Assembly (NCBI RefSeq): GCF_946479755.1
Contig: NZ_CAMLHC010000003.1
Coordinates: forward strand, 310,001 to 374,000
Source: an uncultured Chitinophaga sp.
GTDB lineage: Bacteria; Bacteroidota; Bacteroidia; Chitinophagales; Chitinophagaceae
Reading direction: 5' to 3'
DNA: 64,000 bases
Position numbers and translations under genes: made by a program. The notes below the pieces were generated by a model. That model did not search any database. It had not been told where the DNA came from and saw only the letters and a program-made list of their open reading frames with translations. Position 1 is the stretch's first letter. Each line of letters opens with the position of its first letter. This document shows positions 27,004-34,628 of this stretch, piece by piece.

Positions 27004-27807
27004 TTATTTTTTTCGCTTCATGGCGTTATAGCTCTGGTATTGCAGGAGCCATTCGTAAATATTCATACCGTTTTCGCGGTAATGCGGATCATAAAATGAA
27101 TGCCAGCAGCAGTGCGCGCCCTGGTAAACCGTCAGCCTGTTGAGCCTGGGTTTATACTTGCCGATGCTGTCGATGGCTTCTTTGGCGTTGTTCAGGAAAT
27201 AGTCATCCTTGTTGCCCGCAAAATACCAGGTGTGGATGTCTGCGTCTGCTGCCAGTTTATACCGTTTCAGATAGGGTGGGTCTATCCTGGCGGCCGACAT
27301 GGTGATGCAACCGGCGATGCGGTTAGACAGTTCCCGCTCGTGCGTTTTGGCAGATTCTACTGACCATCCGCCGGCGCTGTAGCCGGTGAGGTACATCCTG
27401 GTGGTGTCTACCGGGTAGTTTTTGATGATATCATCCAGCATGTTGCTCACGTCCTGCGGGGCCATGGACCAGCTCTCGGCCAGTGGCGCCACCACGATGA
27501 ACTTGTATAACTGTCCGTCTTTTTTGTTGACAGCCTCTATCTTTTTCCCTTCTTTCAGCTGGCGGGTAACGCCTTCCCTGAAGATTTTGCTGAGGTCTTT
27601 ACCCGCAATGCTGCGCCCGTGGAAACAAACCAGCAGCGGGTATTTTTTACCGGGCACATTTTCTTCGGGGGTGTAAACCAACGCCTGCCTTTTCTGCCAG
27701 GGGCCGATCTTTACTTCTGTATTGCGCATCGGGCTATACTGCTGCTGACCCTCCGCTATGATCCCTGTCAGCAAACAGCCTATAAGGGTCATCATTCTCC
27801 GGTACAT
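27004..27807 (-). CDS. Secreted alpha/beta-hydrolase esterase
   Basis: 267 residues with the ATG at 27807, preceded by AAAGGA as a ribosome binding site; an upstream TTG in the same frame is less likely. The first 20 residues (MYRRMMTLIGCLLTGIIAEG) are a signal peptide. The hydrolase core has LLVCFHGRSIAGKD, nucleophile Ser144 in TGYSAGGWS, probable Asp201 or 202 in GNKDDYF, and His232 in GAHCCWHSFYDPHY. The end GMNIYEWLLQYQ matches GLNVYEWMLSYS in the 1286-residue protein at 44359, so the two are clearly related, and the giant protein's esterase is a more distant relative. It lies between the TolC-like and subunit-3 genes in the EPS operon. An EPS deacylase role is inferred from its two acyltransferase neighbours. 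Confidence 0.8.
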   Translation of the reverse strand: MYRRMMTLIGCLLTGIIAEGQQQYSPMRNTEVKIGPWQKRQALVYTPEENVPGKKYPLLVCFHGRSIAGKDLSKIFREGVTRQLKEGKKIEAVNKKDGQLYKFIVVAPLAESWSMAPQDVSNMLDDIIKNYPVDTTRMYLTGYSAGGWSVESAKTHERELSNRIAGCITMSAARIDPPYLKRYKLAADADIHTWYFAGNKDDYFLNNAKEAIDSIGKYKPRLNRLTVYQGAHCCWHSFYDPHYRENGMNIYEWLLQYQSYNAMKRKK

Positions 27808-27834
27808 AACGTTCCTTTTAGATGAAAACAACAA

Positions 27835-28560
27835 TTACAACTGCGCCATTACATTTTCCAGCGTAGTGCCTACCAGCGCCTCCAGTATCAGTTTAGACTG
27901 ACGGAGTACCTTTTCCAGTTGTATGTGTTTCACCATTTCACCGTTGTACGCGCTGTAGTTCTGTTTGTAAATTTCCAGGGGAACAGCAGGGTCGCCGGCG
28001 CGGAATTTTTCTTCTGTCTGGTTGAAGTTCTGCAGCGCATCTTCCATCAGCGGCATATGCAGCTCAAACAGTTTTTTGTTGGCGGCGTATTCTTCATAAG
28101 CCTCCAGCACTTTGCCTTTCAGGGCGAGGGATTCCGCTTCGCGCTGTTTGTCCAGCAAACGGCCTTCTGCTTTCACCCTTTTGATGTCGTTGGGGATTTT
28201 AATGAGATTGCCCAGTGGTAACATCACCCCGAAGTTGTAACGAGGGTAGTAGTTAGCGTTGACATTGTTGTTACTGTTTCCCTTGATGGTAAACTCATTG
28301 AGGTTGCCCGCAGCGGTGAAATGGTTCAGCCAGGCAGCTCCCGCCATGTTCTTCTCGTATTTGTTGATTTCCTTTTTGATAGCATACTGACTGATGTCGG
28401 GGTTTTGCAGTGCCAGTTCCACCAGCTTTTCTTTAAAACGGGCTACCGTCACGGGGTCCGCCGGCATTTTTAACAACACAGCAGTATCTTTTTTCTGCAG
28501 CTGCGCGAAGGCGAAGATGCTCATACACATTACCAGAACGGTAGATAGCATTTTTTTCAT
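27835..28560 (-). CDS. TolC-like outer-membrane efflux family protein, half length
   Basis: 241 residues with a signal peptide (MKKMLSTVLVMCMSIFAFA). The remainder is alpha-helical and coiled-coil with a central YYPRYNFGVMLPLGNL strand segment, typical of one TolC repeat. TolC proteins are about 400-480 residues with two repeats; here one is present. It could form a larger oligomer or serve as a periplasmic partner rather than a full channel. It overlaps the polymerase gene by 4 bp (ATGA), so the two are translationally coupled. In an EPS operon that lacks a visible Wza/SLBB export protein, it may supply the outer-membrane exit, but this is inference. Confidence 0.7.
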   Translation of the reverse strand: MKKMLSTVLVMCMSIFAFAQLQKKDTAVLLKMPADPVTVARFKEKLVELALQNPDISQYAIKKEINKYEKNMAGAAWLNHFTAAGNLNEFTIKGNSNNNVNANYYPRYNFGVMLPLGNLIKIPNDIKRVKAEGRLLDKQREAESLALKGKVLEAYEEYAANKKLFELHMPLMEDALQNFNQTEEKFRAGDPAVPLEIYKQNYSAYNGEMVKHIQLEKVLRQSKLILEALVGTTLENVMAQL

Positions 28561-29999
28561 GATTGAGTATTTAAGGCGTATAGATATTTAACTTTTATAG
28601 CGATAGCAGTAAGTGCATTCAACATGATCGATGATTCCACGAGCGTGGAAGCGTCCTGCGCGTATTGGGCCAGCGCCATCTCCAGCATGGATGCGGCGAT
28701 GCCCAGCATCAGCAGTTTGTTGACTTCCCCTTCTATCCGGAAATAGTTCCGGACGGCAATACAGATCAGCAGGAAGAAATTGGCCGCCACCAGGAGCACG
28801 CCCAGCCAGCCGGTTTCCAGTACGGCGCGCAGGTAGCCATTGTCTGTCTGCAGGTTGGCTACCGGGTGCCCGGGGTAGAACAGTTGCCCGTTACCGCCCG
28901 TGGTCATAACGCCGCCGCCCAGCGGATGGTCGTAGATATACGGCTGTATGCGGTGACGGTTTTCATCCCGCACGTCCATAGAGGCGTCCTGCTTTCCGAG
29001 AAAAGCGGTGCGTATACGGATCACCGTACCGTTGCTGTGGAAAGGACCGAAAAGGATCACCAGGCCGGTAAATCCAAAGGCGATGGCGATCAGTATCGTA
29101 TTGCGGTTACGCAGGGTGGTGAGCAAAAACAACAACAGTCCTACCGGCAGCATCACATAACCGGTGCGGGTACCGGAGTAACCAAGTGCCAGCGCCTGTA
29201 GTATGATGGAGACAATCAGCAGTAGCTTCTTTTTCAGGCTCAGACTGGAAAGTTTGGCGGTCAGCAGTATAAGGCAGATGATAATGTTACAGGCCATGAT
29301 AATACCGAAGGACGCCGCGTCTGACATAAAGGAGAAGATGCGGATGCCGGAGATGATGATCGTGGTATTGAACATCTTGGGGTATTTGGCGATAAACGCC
29401 TTTTCGTAGGGCATCAGCCCGAACCACTGCTGCAGGCAGGCATAAATGGCCGCCGCCGTGCAAATGGCGATCCAGAACTTAAAGAACGTACGGACGTCTT
29501 TCATGTTGTTGAACACATGCAGGCCTATGCCGAGGAAAATCATATTCCGCGCAAAAACACGGAAGAAGATGAACCAGGCAAGAATGCGGTGCCCGGAAGG
29601 ATTGGCGATCTGGATAATGAGCAGGAGGGTATAGAGATAAAAGGAGATGAGCAATGCATCTTTCATGAACTGCACTTTTTTGACGCTCTTGTCTCCGCGG
29701 CGGAGAATACAGCCTAATAAAGTGCTGATCAACAGCCCGTCCATCACCACGCCCACACTCTGACTGGAGCCCGAAATCCTCTCCAGTAAAGGCAATATAA
29801 GGGTGATAGTGATAAATATATAGTATCCCAGCTTGTAGTTGATGACACATACGAGGCAGATGGCCATGCCGATAATGCCCACCACCATCGCCACACCTAT
29901 TTTCAGGTCCAGCGAAGCCACGTAGGTGAGTATCGGTACCAGCAGTACCCAGAGTACGATCACCAACAGGCGGATGATATTTCTTTTAATCGCAAACAT
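28557..29999 (-). CDS. Wzy-like polysaccharide polymerase / O-antigen ligase family protein
   Basis: 480 residues with about twelve hydrophobic segments and a large loop around residues 330-395 containing IRTAFLGKQDASMDVRD and HPLGGGVMTTGGNG. A YSGTRTGYVMLPVGLLLFLL segment near residue 280 is typical of the Wzy_C/O-antigen ligase family. Such proteins polymerise undecaprenyl-linked repeat units in the periplasm or ligate them to an acceptor. With a Wzz/Wzc-like protein upstream and a Wzx-like flippase at 42658, polymerase is the better reading. It starts 16 bp after the 35-residue membrane protein and overlaps the TolC-like gene. Confidence 0.8.
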   Translation of the reverse strand: MFAIKRNIIRLLVIVLWVLLVPILTYVASLDLKIGVAMVVGIIGMAICLVCVINYKLGYYIFITITLILPLLERISGSSQSVGVVMDGLLISTLLGCILRRGDKSVKKVQFMKDALLISFYLYTLLLIIQIANPSGHRILAWFIFFRVFARNMIFLGIGLHVFNNMKDVRTFFKFWIAICTAAAIYACLQQWFGLMPYEKAFIAKYPKMFNTTIIISGIRIFSFMSDAASFGIIMACNIIICLILLTAKLSSLSLKKKLLLIVSIILQALALGYSGTRTGYVMLPVGLLLFLLTTLRNRNTILIAIAFGFTGLVILFGPFHSNGTVIRIRTAFLGKQDASMDVRDENRHRIQPYIYDHPLGGGVMTTGGNGQLFYPGHPVANLQTDNGYLRAVLETGWLGVLLVAANFFLLICIAVRNYFRIEGEVNKLLMLGIAASMLEMALAQYAQDASTLVESSIMLNALTAIAIKVKYLYALNTQS

Positions 30000-30015
30000 T
30001 CGGTCTGACGGATTA

Positions 30016-30123
30016 TTACAGGAATATTGTTTTAATCAGCAACAGGAGGATAATCACGCCTGCAAAGAGGATGATCAGTGACTGATGCAGTCCTTCGCTG
30101 ATGAATCTTTTTTCTTTTTTCAT
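30016..30123 (-). CDS. Small membrane protein of 35 residues, translationally coupled
   Basis: The frame starts at ATG 30123-30121, which overlaps the acyltransferase stop codon as ATGA, and ends at TAA 30018-30016. It encodes MKKEKRFISEGLHQ followed by a single membrane helix (SLIILFAGVIILLLLIKTIFL). The Lys/Arg-rich start predicts the N-terminus in the cytoplasm. The exact stop-start overlap, a clean helix and tight placement between two EPS genes support a real gene. It is too short for most gene finders. A role as an accessory to the polymerase or acyltransferase is possible; nothing else can be said of function. Confidence 0.7.
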   Translation of the reverse strand: MKKEKRFISEGLHQSLIILFAGVIILLLLIKTIFL

Positions 30124-31196
30124 GATATACCGACGGCATTTTTCGTTACGTCCCTTTCTTTAAAAGGACCGGTGAACAGAAAATTCAAACGCACCAGCAT
30201 ACAAAACCGGTACAGGATAATAGAGCCGAAAAGCCCTGCCGTTACCAGGATGACGGTGATGACCGGGATGTTGGTCAGGATGCCTGTTTTCAGGATGGCT
30301 ACCCGCAACAGGAAGATGATACCCAGATGCAACAGGTAGATGTATAATGAATAATGCCCGATCGTCTGCAGCACTTTCAGCTTTTCATATTTGGCGAGAA
30401 TAAAGGCGATCATGATGACCAGCAAGCCGCCCAGGGTGGCCAGCAGTGAGAACAGGTAGATGCTCATATCCTGGTGCGACATACAGTAGTACTGCACCAG
30501 CAGAAACACCGGCACCAGCGCCAGTGCCTTCCAGGGAGATGTCAGCTGTTGCTGTACGTTTTCTGAAAAGAAATAAGGGGCTGACAGGTGTCCCAGCGCA
30601 AAGTAGACGTAGTAAATCATCACATCGGAGATGGTGCTGATATCACCGGCGTAGGATTTCATGCCCAGCATCACCAGGCCCAGCACCACCTGTATCGCCG
30701 GATGCAGTTTCAATACCGTGGAGGTAAAGAGGTACAGGGCTGATACGTTGAACAGCGCGGCCAGGTACCAGAGCTGGAGCATGCTCCTCGGGTGAATGAG
30801 GATATCAATATAATTATCGACGGTCAGCTTATGATTGGTGTAGTCCGTAAATAATATCTGGAGGGTGACCTGGATCACGCACCACAGCAGGTACGGGTAC
30901 AGCAAGGTGTTGATCTTCGAGATCAGGAAATTCCGCGGTCCGCGCTTTTTTACGCTGGAAGCGAAGAACAGGCCGGACAGGAAGAAAAACAGCGGCATCC
31001 GGAAGCCATAGAGCATTTCGTTGGCTTCCATCATCAGCTGGTTGATGTTGGCACCGGTATAAAGCAAACCATAAATTACATGGCGATACAGTACGAAAAT
31101 AATGGCGATACCTTTCGCATAGTCAACCCAGGCATAACGCCGGGAAGTTTGGGGGCGGAATGAAAAAATGTAATTGATGGCTGCTGTCAGTTTCAT
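30120..31196 (-). CDS. Membrane O-acyltransferase (acyltransferase 3 family)
   Basis: 358 residues with about ten membrane helices. The start RRYAWVDYAKGIAIIFVLYRHVIYG contains the family Asp-x-x-x-Gly segment and a His that aligns with the catalytic-type His of OafA-like enzymes. MPLFFFLSGLFFASS and GHYSLYIYLLHLG are also typical. It probably acylates a sugar of the EPS repeat unit at the inner membrane. It is second in the leftward operon, 24 bp after the Wzz/Wzc-like gene, and its stop codon overlaps the start of the 35-residue membrane protein. It is distinct from the second acyltransferase at 24153. Confidence 0.87.
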   Translation of the reverse strand: MKLTAAINYIFSFRPQTSRRYAWVDYAKGIAIIFVLYRHVIYGLLYTGANINQLMMEANEMLYGFRMPLFFFLSGLFFASSVKKRGPRNFLISKINTLLYPYLLWCVIQVTLQILFTDYTNHKLTVDNYIDILIHPRSMLQLWYLAALFNVSALYLFTSTVLKLHPAIQVVLGLVMLGMKSYAGDISTISDVMIYYVYFALGHLSAPYFFSENVQQQLTSPWKALALVPVFLLVQYYCMSHQDMSIYLFSLLATLGGLLVIMIAFILAKYEKLKVLQTIGHYSLYIYLLHLGIIFLLRVAILKTGILTNIPVITVILVTAGLFGSIILYRFCMLVRLNFLFTGPFKERDVTKNAVGIS

Positions 31197-31220
31197 TAGA
31201 TGTCTTTTTTGGGCAAAACG

Positions 31221-33407
31221 CTACAGGTCGAGATAATCCTCTTTAATGTTATTAAGCACGGCGCCCAGCAGTTTACCATTAAGCCCTTCGAGGAACTGAA
31301 TCGATTCTCTGTCATTTTGCTTGAGGGAAATTTTGGAAGAAAATACGGCTACAACGCCTTCTGCGTAATGTTCCAGCTCTTTACTGTCTGTATAATCATT
31401 CAGCGGCGCGCCTTCCATGATGATGAAATCATAGTATTGTTTCAGCTGCGGCAGATAGTTGAGCAGGTGATTTTTGGGCAGAATTTCAGTGGGCGTATAG
31501 TCACCTCCTTTACAACCAATCACCTCAATATTTTCGACAGAGTAGGTGGTGACAATTTCCTTTACCTTTTCAATGCTGAAATCTTCCGGGGCAACGGAAA
31601 ACGTTTCCAGCGTTGGTCTGGCTTGCAGTTGCAGGGTAAGGTCGTTGTTACAGAAGTTGGTGTCGATGATCAATACCTTTTTATTGCTGAGGCTGAGGCT
31701 GTAAGATACTGCCTGTACCAGCGTGGTTTTACCCTGTTGCGGTTCGGTACTGGTGAAAAGGAAGATGGACTTGCCGCTGTTTTCTATTTCGAAGCGCAGC
31801 TTGCGCAGGAATTCGCGGAAGCTGTTCTGGCGCTTGCGGACAGCGTCGTAGTTCTCTTCTTTCTGTTGCAATACTTCCAGTATGCTGTATTTTTTCAGAT
31901 CGGCATGGTTGATGGTGCTGATCAGTTTGAGGTCTACGTTCTTCTCAAAAATAGAAGGTGATTTGATAGAGGAATCAAAAAACTCACGGAAAAGGATACT
32001 GATGGTGGTCAGCATAAGGATGGCCAGTCCGGACACGCCCATGATGATGATCCGTTTGGAGGATTCCGGTTTAAAGGCCGGCTGTCCTTTCAGTGTCTGA
32101 CGGAAGTTGTCCATCGGTGCGGTACGGTTGTCGATGGCGGAGTTGAGCTTTTCTTTCAGTTTATTGTATTCATCCTGTGCCAGGGTCACTTCCTGCTGCA
32201 GCGTGCTCACAGTGGCTTCCTTGTTGGCATAGGAACCTACGGAGCCTTTCAGCATCCTGATTTTGGCCTGGAGGTTGGCGATGTTCTGGGAGGAGGCTTT
32301 CAGGTCTGATTCCAGGCCTGCTTTTTTCTGTATCAGCTCTTCTTTGCTGACAGCGGTACCGGTGGGGGTGGCGCCGATGGAGGAAGCGTTTTGCAGTTGT
32401 TTGCGCAGCGCTTTGATCCTTTCAGCCAGTACATCGTTGTTGCTGCCGGTGCGCAGGTATTCGTCGTTCAGGTCGTTGATCTGGCGGCGAAGGGATACGA
32501 TGTCGTTGTTGTTGCTGTAGGCGGTTTTGCCCTGGTTGGCGGCAGCCAGCTGGGTGCTCACGTTTTGCAGGGAGGCCTGTAAGGTATTGTTGGTCGCCTG
32601 TTCGTCGAGCAGGCCTTTTTCAAGCTGACTGATGAGCGACAGTTCATTGGTGCTGGCGGCTTCCACGTTCAGCAGGCCGGCGGAAGATTTATACATACGC
32701 AGGGCTTCCACCTTGGCGTCGAGTTCCTGTTTCTTTTTGTTGACCAGCTCCTCGAAGGTAGACACGTTTTCCACGGTGCGCTCGGAGCGCAGGCTGCGGT
32801 AGTACCGGATAAATTCGCTATACAGTGTGTTTACCACGAAGGCTGACTGTTCCGGGTTAGGGGAACGGAAGGAGATGTCGATGTAGTCTGTCCTGGACAG
32901 GCGGCCTACGTTCAGCATCTTGCGGACGGACTCGTAGTCGTATTTGCAGAGCTTCATATATTCCAGGATACGACGTTCATCCGGGTGATAGGAGGTGAGC
33001 ATCTGCAGGGAGTCCAGGTGGTTGCGGCAGATCTGCAGCGCTTCCGTTTTGTTGAACGCTTTGTATTCGGGGGATTTAAAATCCTTTTCCGTCAGCTGCA
33101 CGAAGGGTTTGTTGCTGGTGAGGTCATGGATCAGCAGCTGGTATTGCAGCAGTCCGATCACCAGTGGAGAGTTCATTGTTTGCACCACGTTTTCAAACTT
33201 CACATCTGCTTCATATATATTGGTGTTCTCTTCCCGGAGGGTGATCTGGTCTTTGATGGTGAAGCCGGTAGACATCTGTGCGTTGGACACGTACAGGCGT
33301 TGTCTTCCCATGGTAAACACAAAGGCAAGTACGACCGCAGCGAGGGTACTGAGGATGATCCACCATTTCTTTTTCAATAATGCCTTTATAAAATATATTA
33401 CATCCAT
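31221..33407 (-). CDS. Wzz/Wzc-like polysaccharide co-polymerase with degenerate BY-kinase domain
   Basis: 728 residues. A Wzz-type N-terminus (cytoplasmic MDVIYFIKALLKKKWW, then membrane helix 1) leads to a long periplasmic coiled-coil region at about 200-430. A PxxPE-like segment and membrane helix 2 lie near 470-490, and a P-loop domain follows to the end. The P-loop is unusual: TSTEPQQGKTTL keeps Gly-Lys-Thr but lacks the normal GEGKS form, the A' motif is VLIIDTNF, and the Walker B Asp is replaced by Glu in FIIMEGAP. The C-terminus ends KEDYLDL with one Tyr instead of the Tyr cluster of BY-kinases. It probably controls chain length; kinase activity is doubtful. First gene of the leftward EPS operon. 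Confidence 0.85.
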   Translation of the reverse strand: MDVIYFIKALLKKKWWIILSTLAAVVLAFVFTMGRQRLYVSNAQMSTGFTIKDQITLREENTNIYEADVKFENVVQTMNSPLVIGLLQYQLLIHDLTSNKPFVQLTEKDFKSPEYKAFNKTEALQICRNHLDSLQMLTSYHPDERRILEYMKLCKYDYESVRKMLNVGRLSRTDYIDISFRSPNPEQSAFVVNTLYSEFIRYYRSLRSERTVENVSTFEELVNKKKQELDAKVEALRMYKSSAGLLNVEAASTNELSLISQLEKGLLDEQATNNTLQASLQNVSTQLAAANQGKTAYSNNNDIVSLRRQINDLNDEYLRTGSNNDVLAERIKALRKQLQNASSIGATPTGTAVSKEELIQKKAGLESDLKASSQNIANLQAKIRMLKGSVGSYANKEATVSTLQQEVTLAQDEYNKLKEKLNSAIDNRTAPMDNFRQTLKGQPAFKPESSKRIIIMGVSGLAILMLTTISILFREFFDSSIKSPSIFEKNVDLKLISTINHADLKKYSILEVLQQKEENYDAVRKRQNSFREFLRKLRFEIENSGKSIFLFTSTEPQQGKTTLVQAVSYSLSLSNKKVLIIDTNFCNNDLTLQLQARPTLETFSVAPEDFSIEKVKEIVTTYSVENIEVIGCKGGDYTPTEILPKNHLLNYLPQLKQYYDFIIMEGAPLNDYTDSKELEHYAEGVVAVFSSKISLKQNDRESIQFLEGLNGKLLGAVLNNIKEDYLDL

Positions 33408-34221
33408 ATTAATTATGAAATTTTATCATTTAACCATTTAGTCATGTCAGTTATACCAGTTTAATTACTACGCCGTGTGAGGGCACAATAACTGAATCCG
33501 GCTGCTGCGAAAATGCGTTGGCACTTTTTCAGCGTTTTTGTTTTTAATAAAACGGGTAAGAAATTAATCCAACCAGCGTCTAGTTGGTTTTGTCGAAGGA
33601 TGTGGTCTGTGGAGGTGTAGGTAAGAAACCGGAAACATTACGGGGTATATGTTCCGACATGTAATAAATGGCCTGTGGCATATCCGGTTTACGGCGCTAA
33701 ATTACGGGGCAATTTTTTAAGAAGTCTTTTTTTTGGGCGAAATGCAGTTTTTTGTTGGTGAACGATTAAAAATCCCGGTTGAAAATATTTCATAGTGTGG
33801 AGAAACTGAATCACTTAAGGTTGCCTGTGATCCTTAAATTGTGGATATACCATATAACAATCAATTACAGTAATAATGGAGTGTAGTTCCATTCCTTGGG
33901 CATAAAGTAGTTTTGTTCACAGGGCAATTTCGTTTACAGCGAAATTTCTGTCTTTTACAGGGAAAAAACTACCGTTTACCAAATTATAGATTAGAGATAA
34001 AAGGATTATTCTAATTTTACACCCGTCGAACATCGTTATCGACGTAAACCATAGCCAGCGACCAAACTCGCAGTAATAATTCACACTATTGTCCTCCAGA
34101 GAAACCGATTAACCTGATTAACCTGACACCTGACCTTGTCCCATTTAAAACCATCGTGTTTATTTACCATGCTGCACTTGTGCAGTGTAAAATTTGATAA
34201 GTAGTCTCTTAATATAAGGTC
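33408..34221. promoter_or_regulatory. 814-bp divergent control region between the two EPS operons
   Basis: No convincing gene. It must carry the promoters of both EPS operons. On the rightward side it holds TTTACAG-type direct repeats (33914-33981) and a TAATTTTAC -7-like box at 34012-34020, leaving a leader of about 200 bp before the receiver gene. On the leftward side a TAATTTAG box on the minus strand (33704-33697) would give a leader of nearly 290 bp. Both leaders are long, which leaves room for post-transcriptional control. Confidence 0.5.
33914..33981 (+). promoter_or_regulatory. Direct repeats TTTACAG at 21-bp spacing, candidate activator binding array
   Basis: Related heptamers start at 33916 (TTCACAG), 33933 (TTTACAG), 33954 (TTTACAG) and 33975 (TTTACCA), with spacings of 17, 21 and 21 bp. 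The last three fall on the same helix face. The last copy reads ACCGTTTAC, close to the LytTR-type half-site, and LytTR regulators bind 9-bp direct repeats with a 12-bp gap, the same 21-bp period. The array ends about 32 bp before a TAATTTTAC box that has no visible -33 element, as expected of an activator-dependent promoter. Confidence 0.45.
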
Positions 34222-34617
34222 ATGAAAAAGACAGTATTGATAATCGACGATAGCGCACCAATCAGATTTCTGCTGGAGGCAATGTTGAGTAAAGAATATA
34301 ACGTGGTATCAGCTTCTGATGGATTTGTAGCACTTACCTGGCTTGCCAAAGGAAACGCGGTGGATTGCATTGTCACCGATCTGCAGATGCCCAATATCAA
34401 TGGATGGGAATTGCTCGAATACCTTTCCGGCAGCGGCCTGTATCAGAATATTCCGGTAGTGGTATTGTCCAGCCAGCCGGATGTGGAAGTGCATAATGAG
34501 GAGGCAGGACATAAATATCATAATGTACATGCTTTTGTACAGAAACCATTCGACCCTATGCGGTTGATGGAAACAGTGGGACAGGCTATTAACCGCCAGC
34601 TGGTAGCTATCGCCTGA
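34222..34617 (+). CDS. Stand-alone CheY-like response regulator receiver
   Basis: 131 residues forming one receiver domain with no output domain. The acidic pair Asp9-Asp10 (IIDDSAP), phospho-acceptor Asp53 (VTDLQMPNINGWELLEYL), Ser83 (VVVLSSQPD) and Lys108 (VQKPFDP) are all present, so it should be phosphorylated. No histidine kinase is in the window. It is the first gene of the rightward EPS operon, 11 bp before a sugar transferase fused to a degenerate receiver. This suggests control of the priming step by protein contact rather than DNA binding. The ATG follows a weak AAGGTC-type ribosome binding site. Confidence 0.93.
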   Translation: MKKTVLIIDDSAPIRFLLEAMLSKEYNVVSASDGFVALTWLAKGNAVDCIVTDLQMPNINGWELLEYLSGSGLYQNIPVVVLSSQPDVEVHNEEAGHKYHNVHAFVQKPFDPMRLMETVGQAINRQLVAIA

Positions 34618-34628
34618 TTTACCAAATC

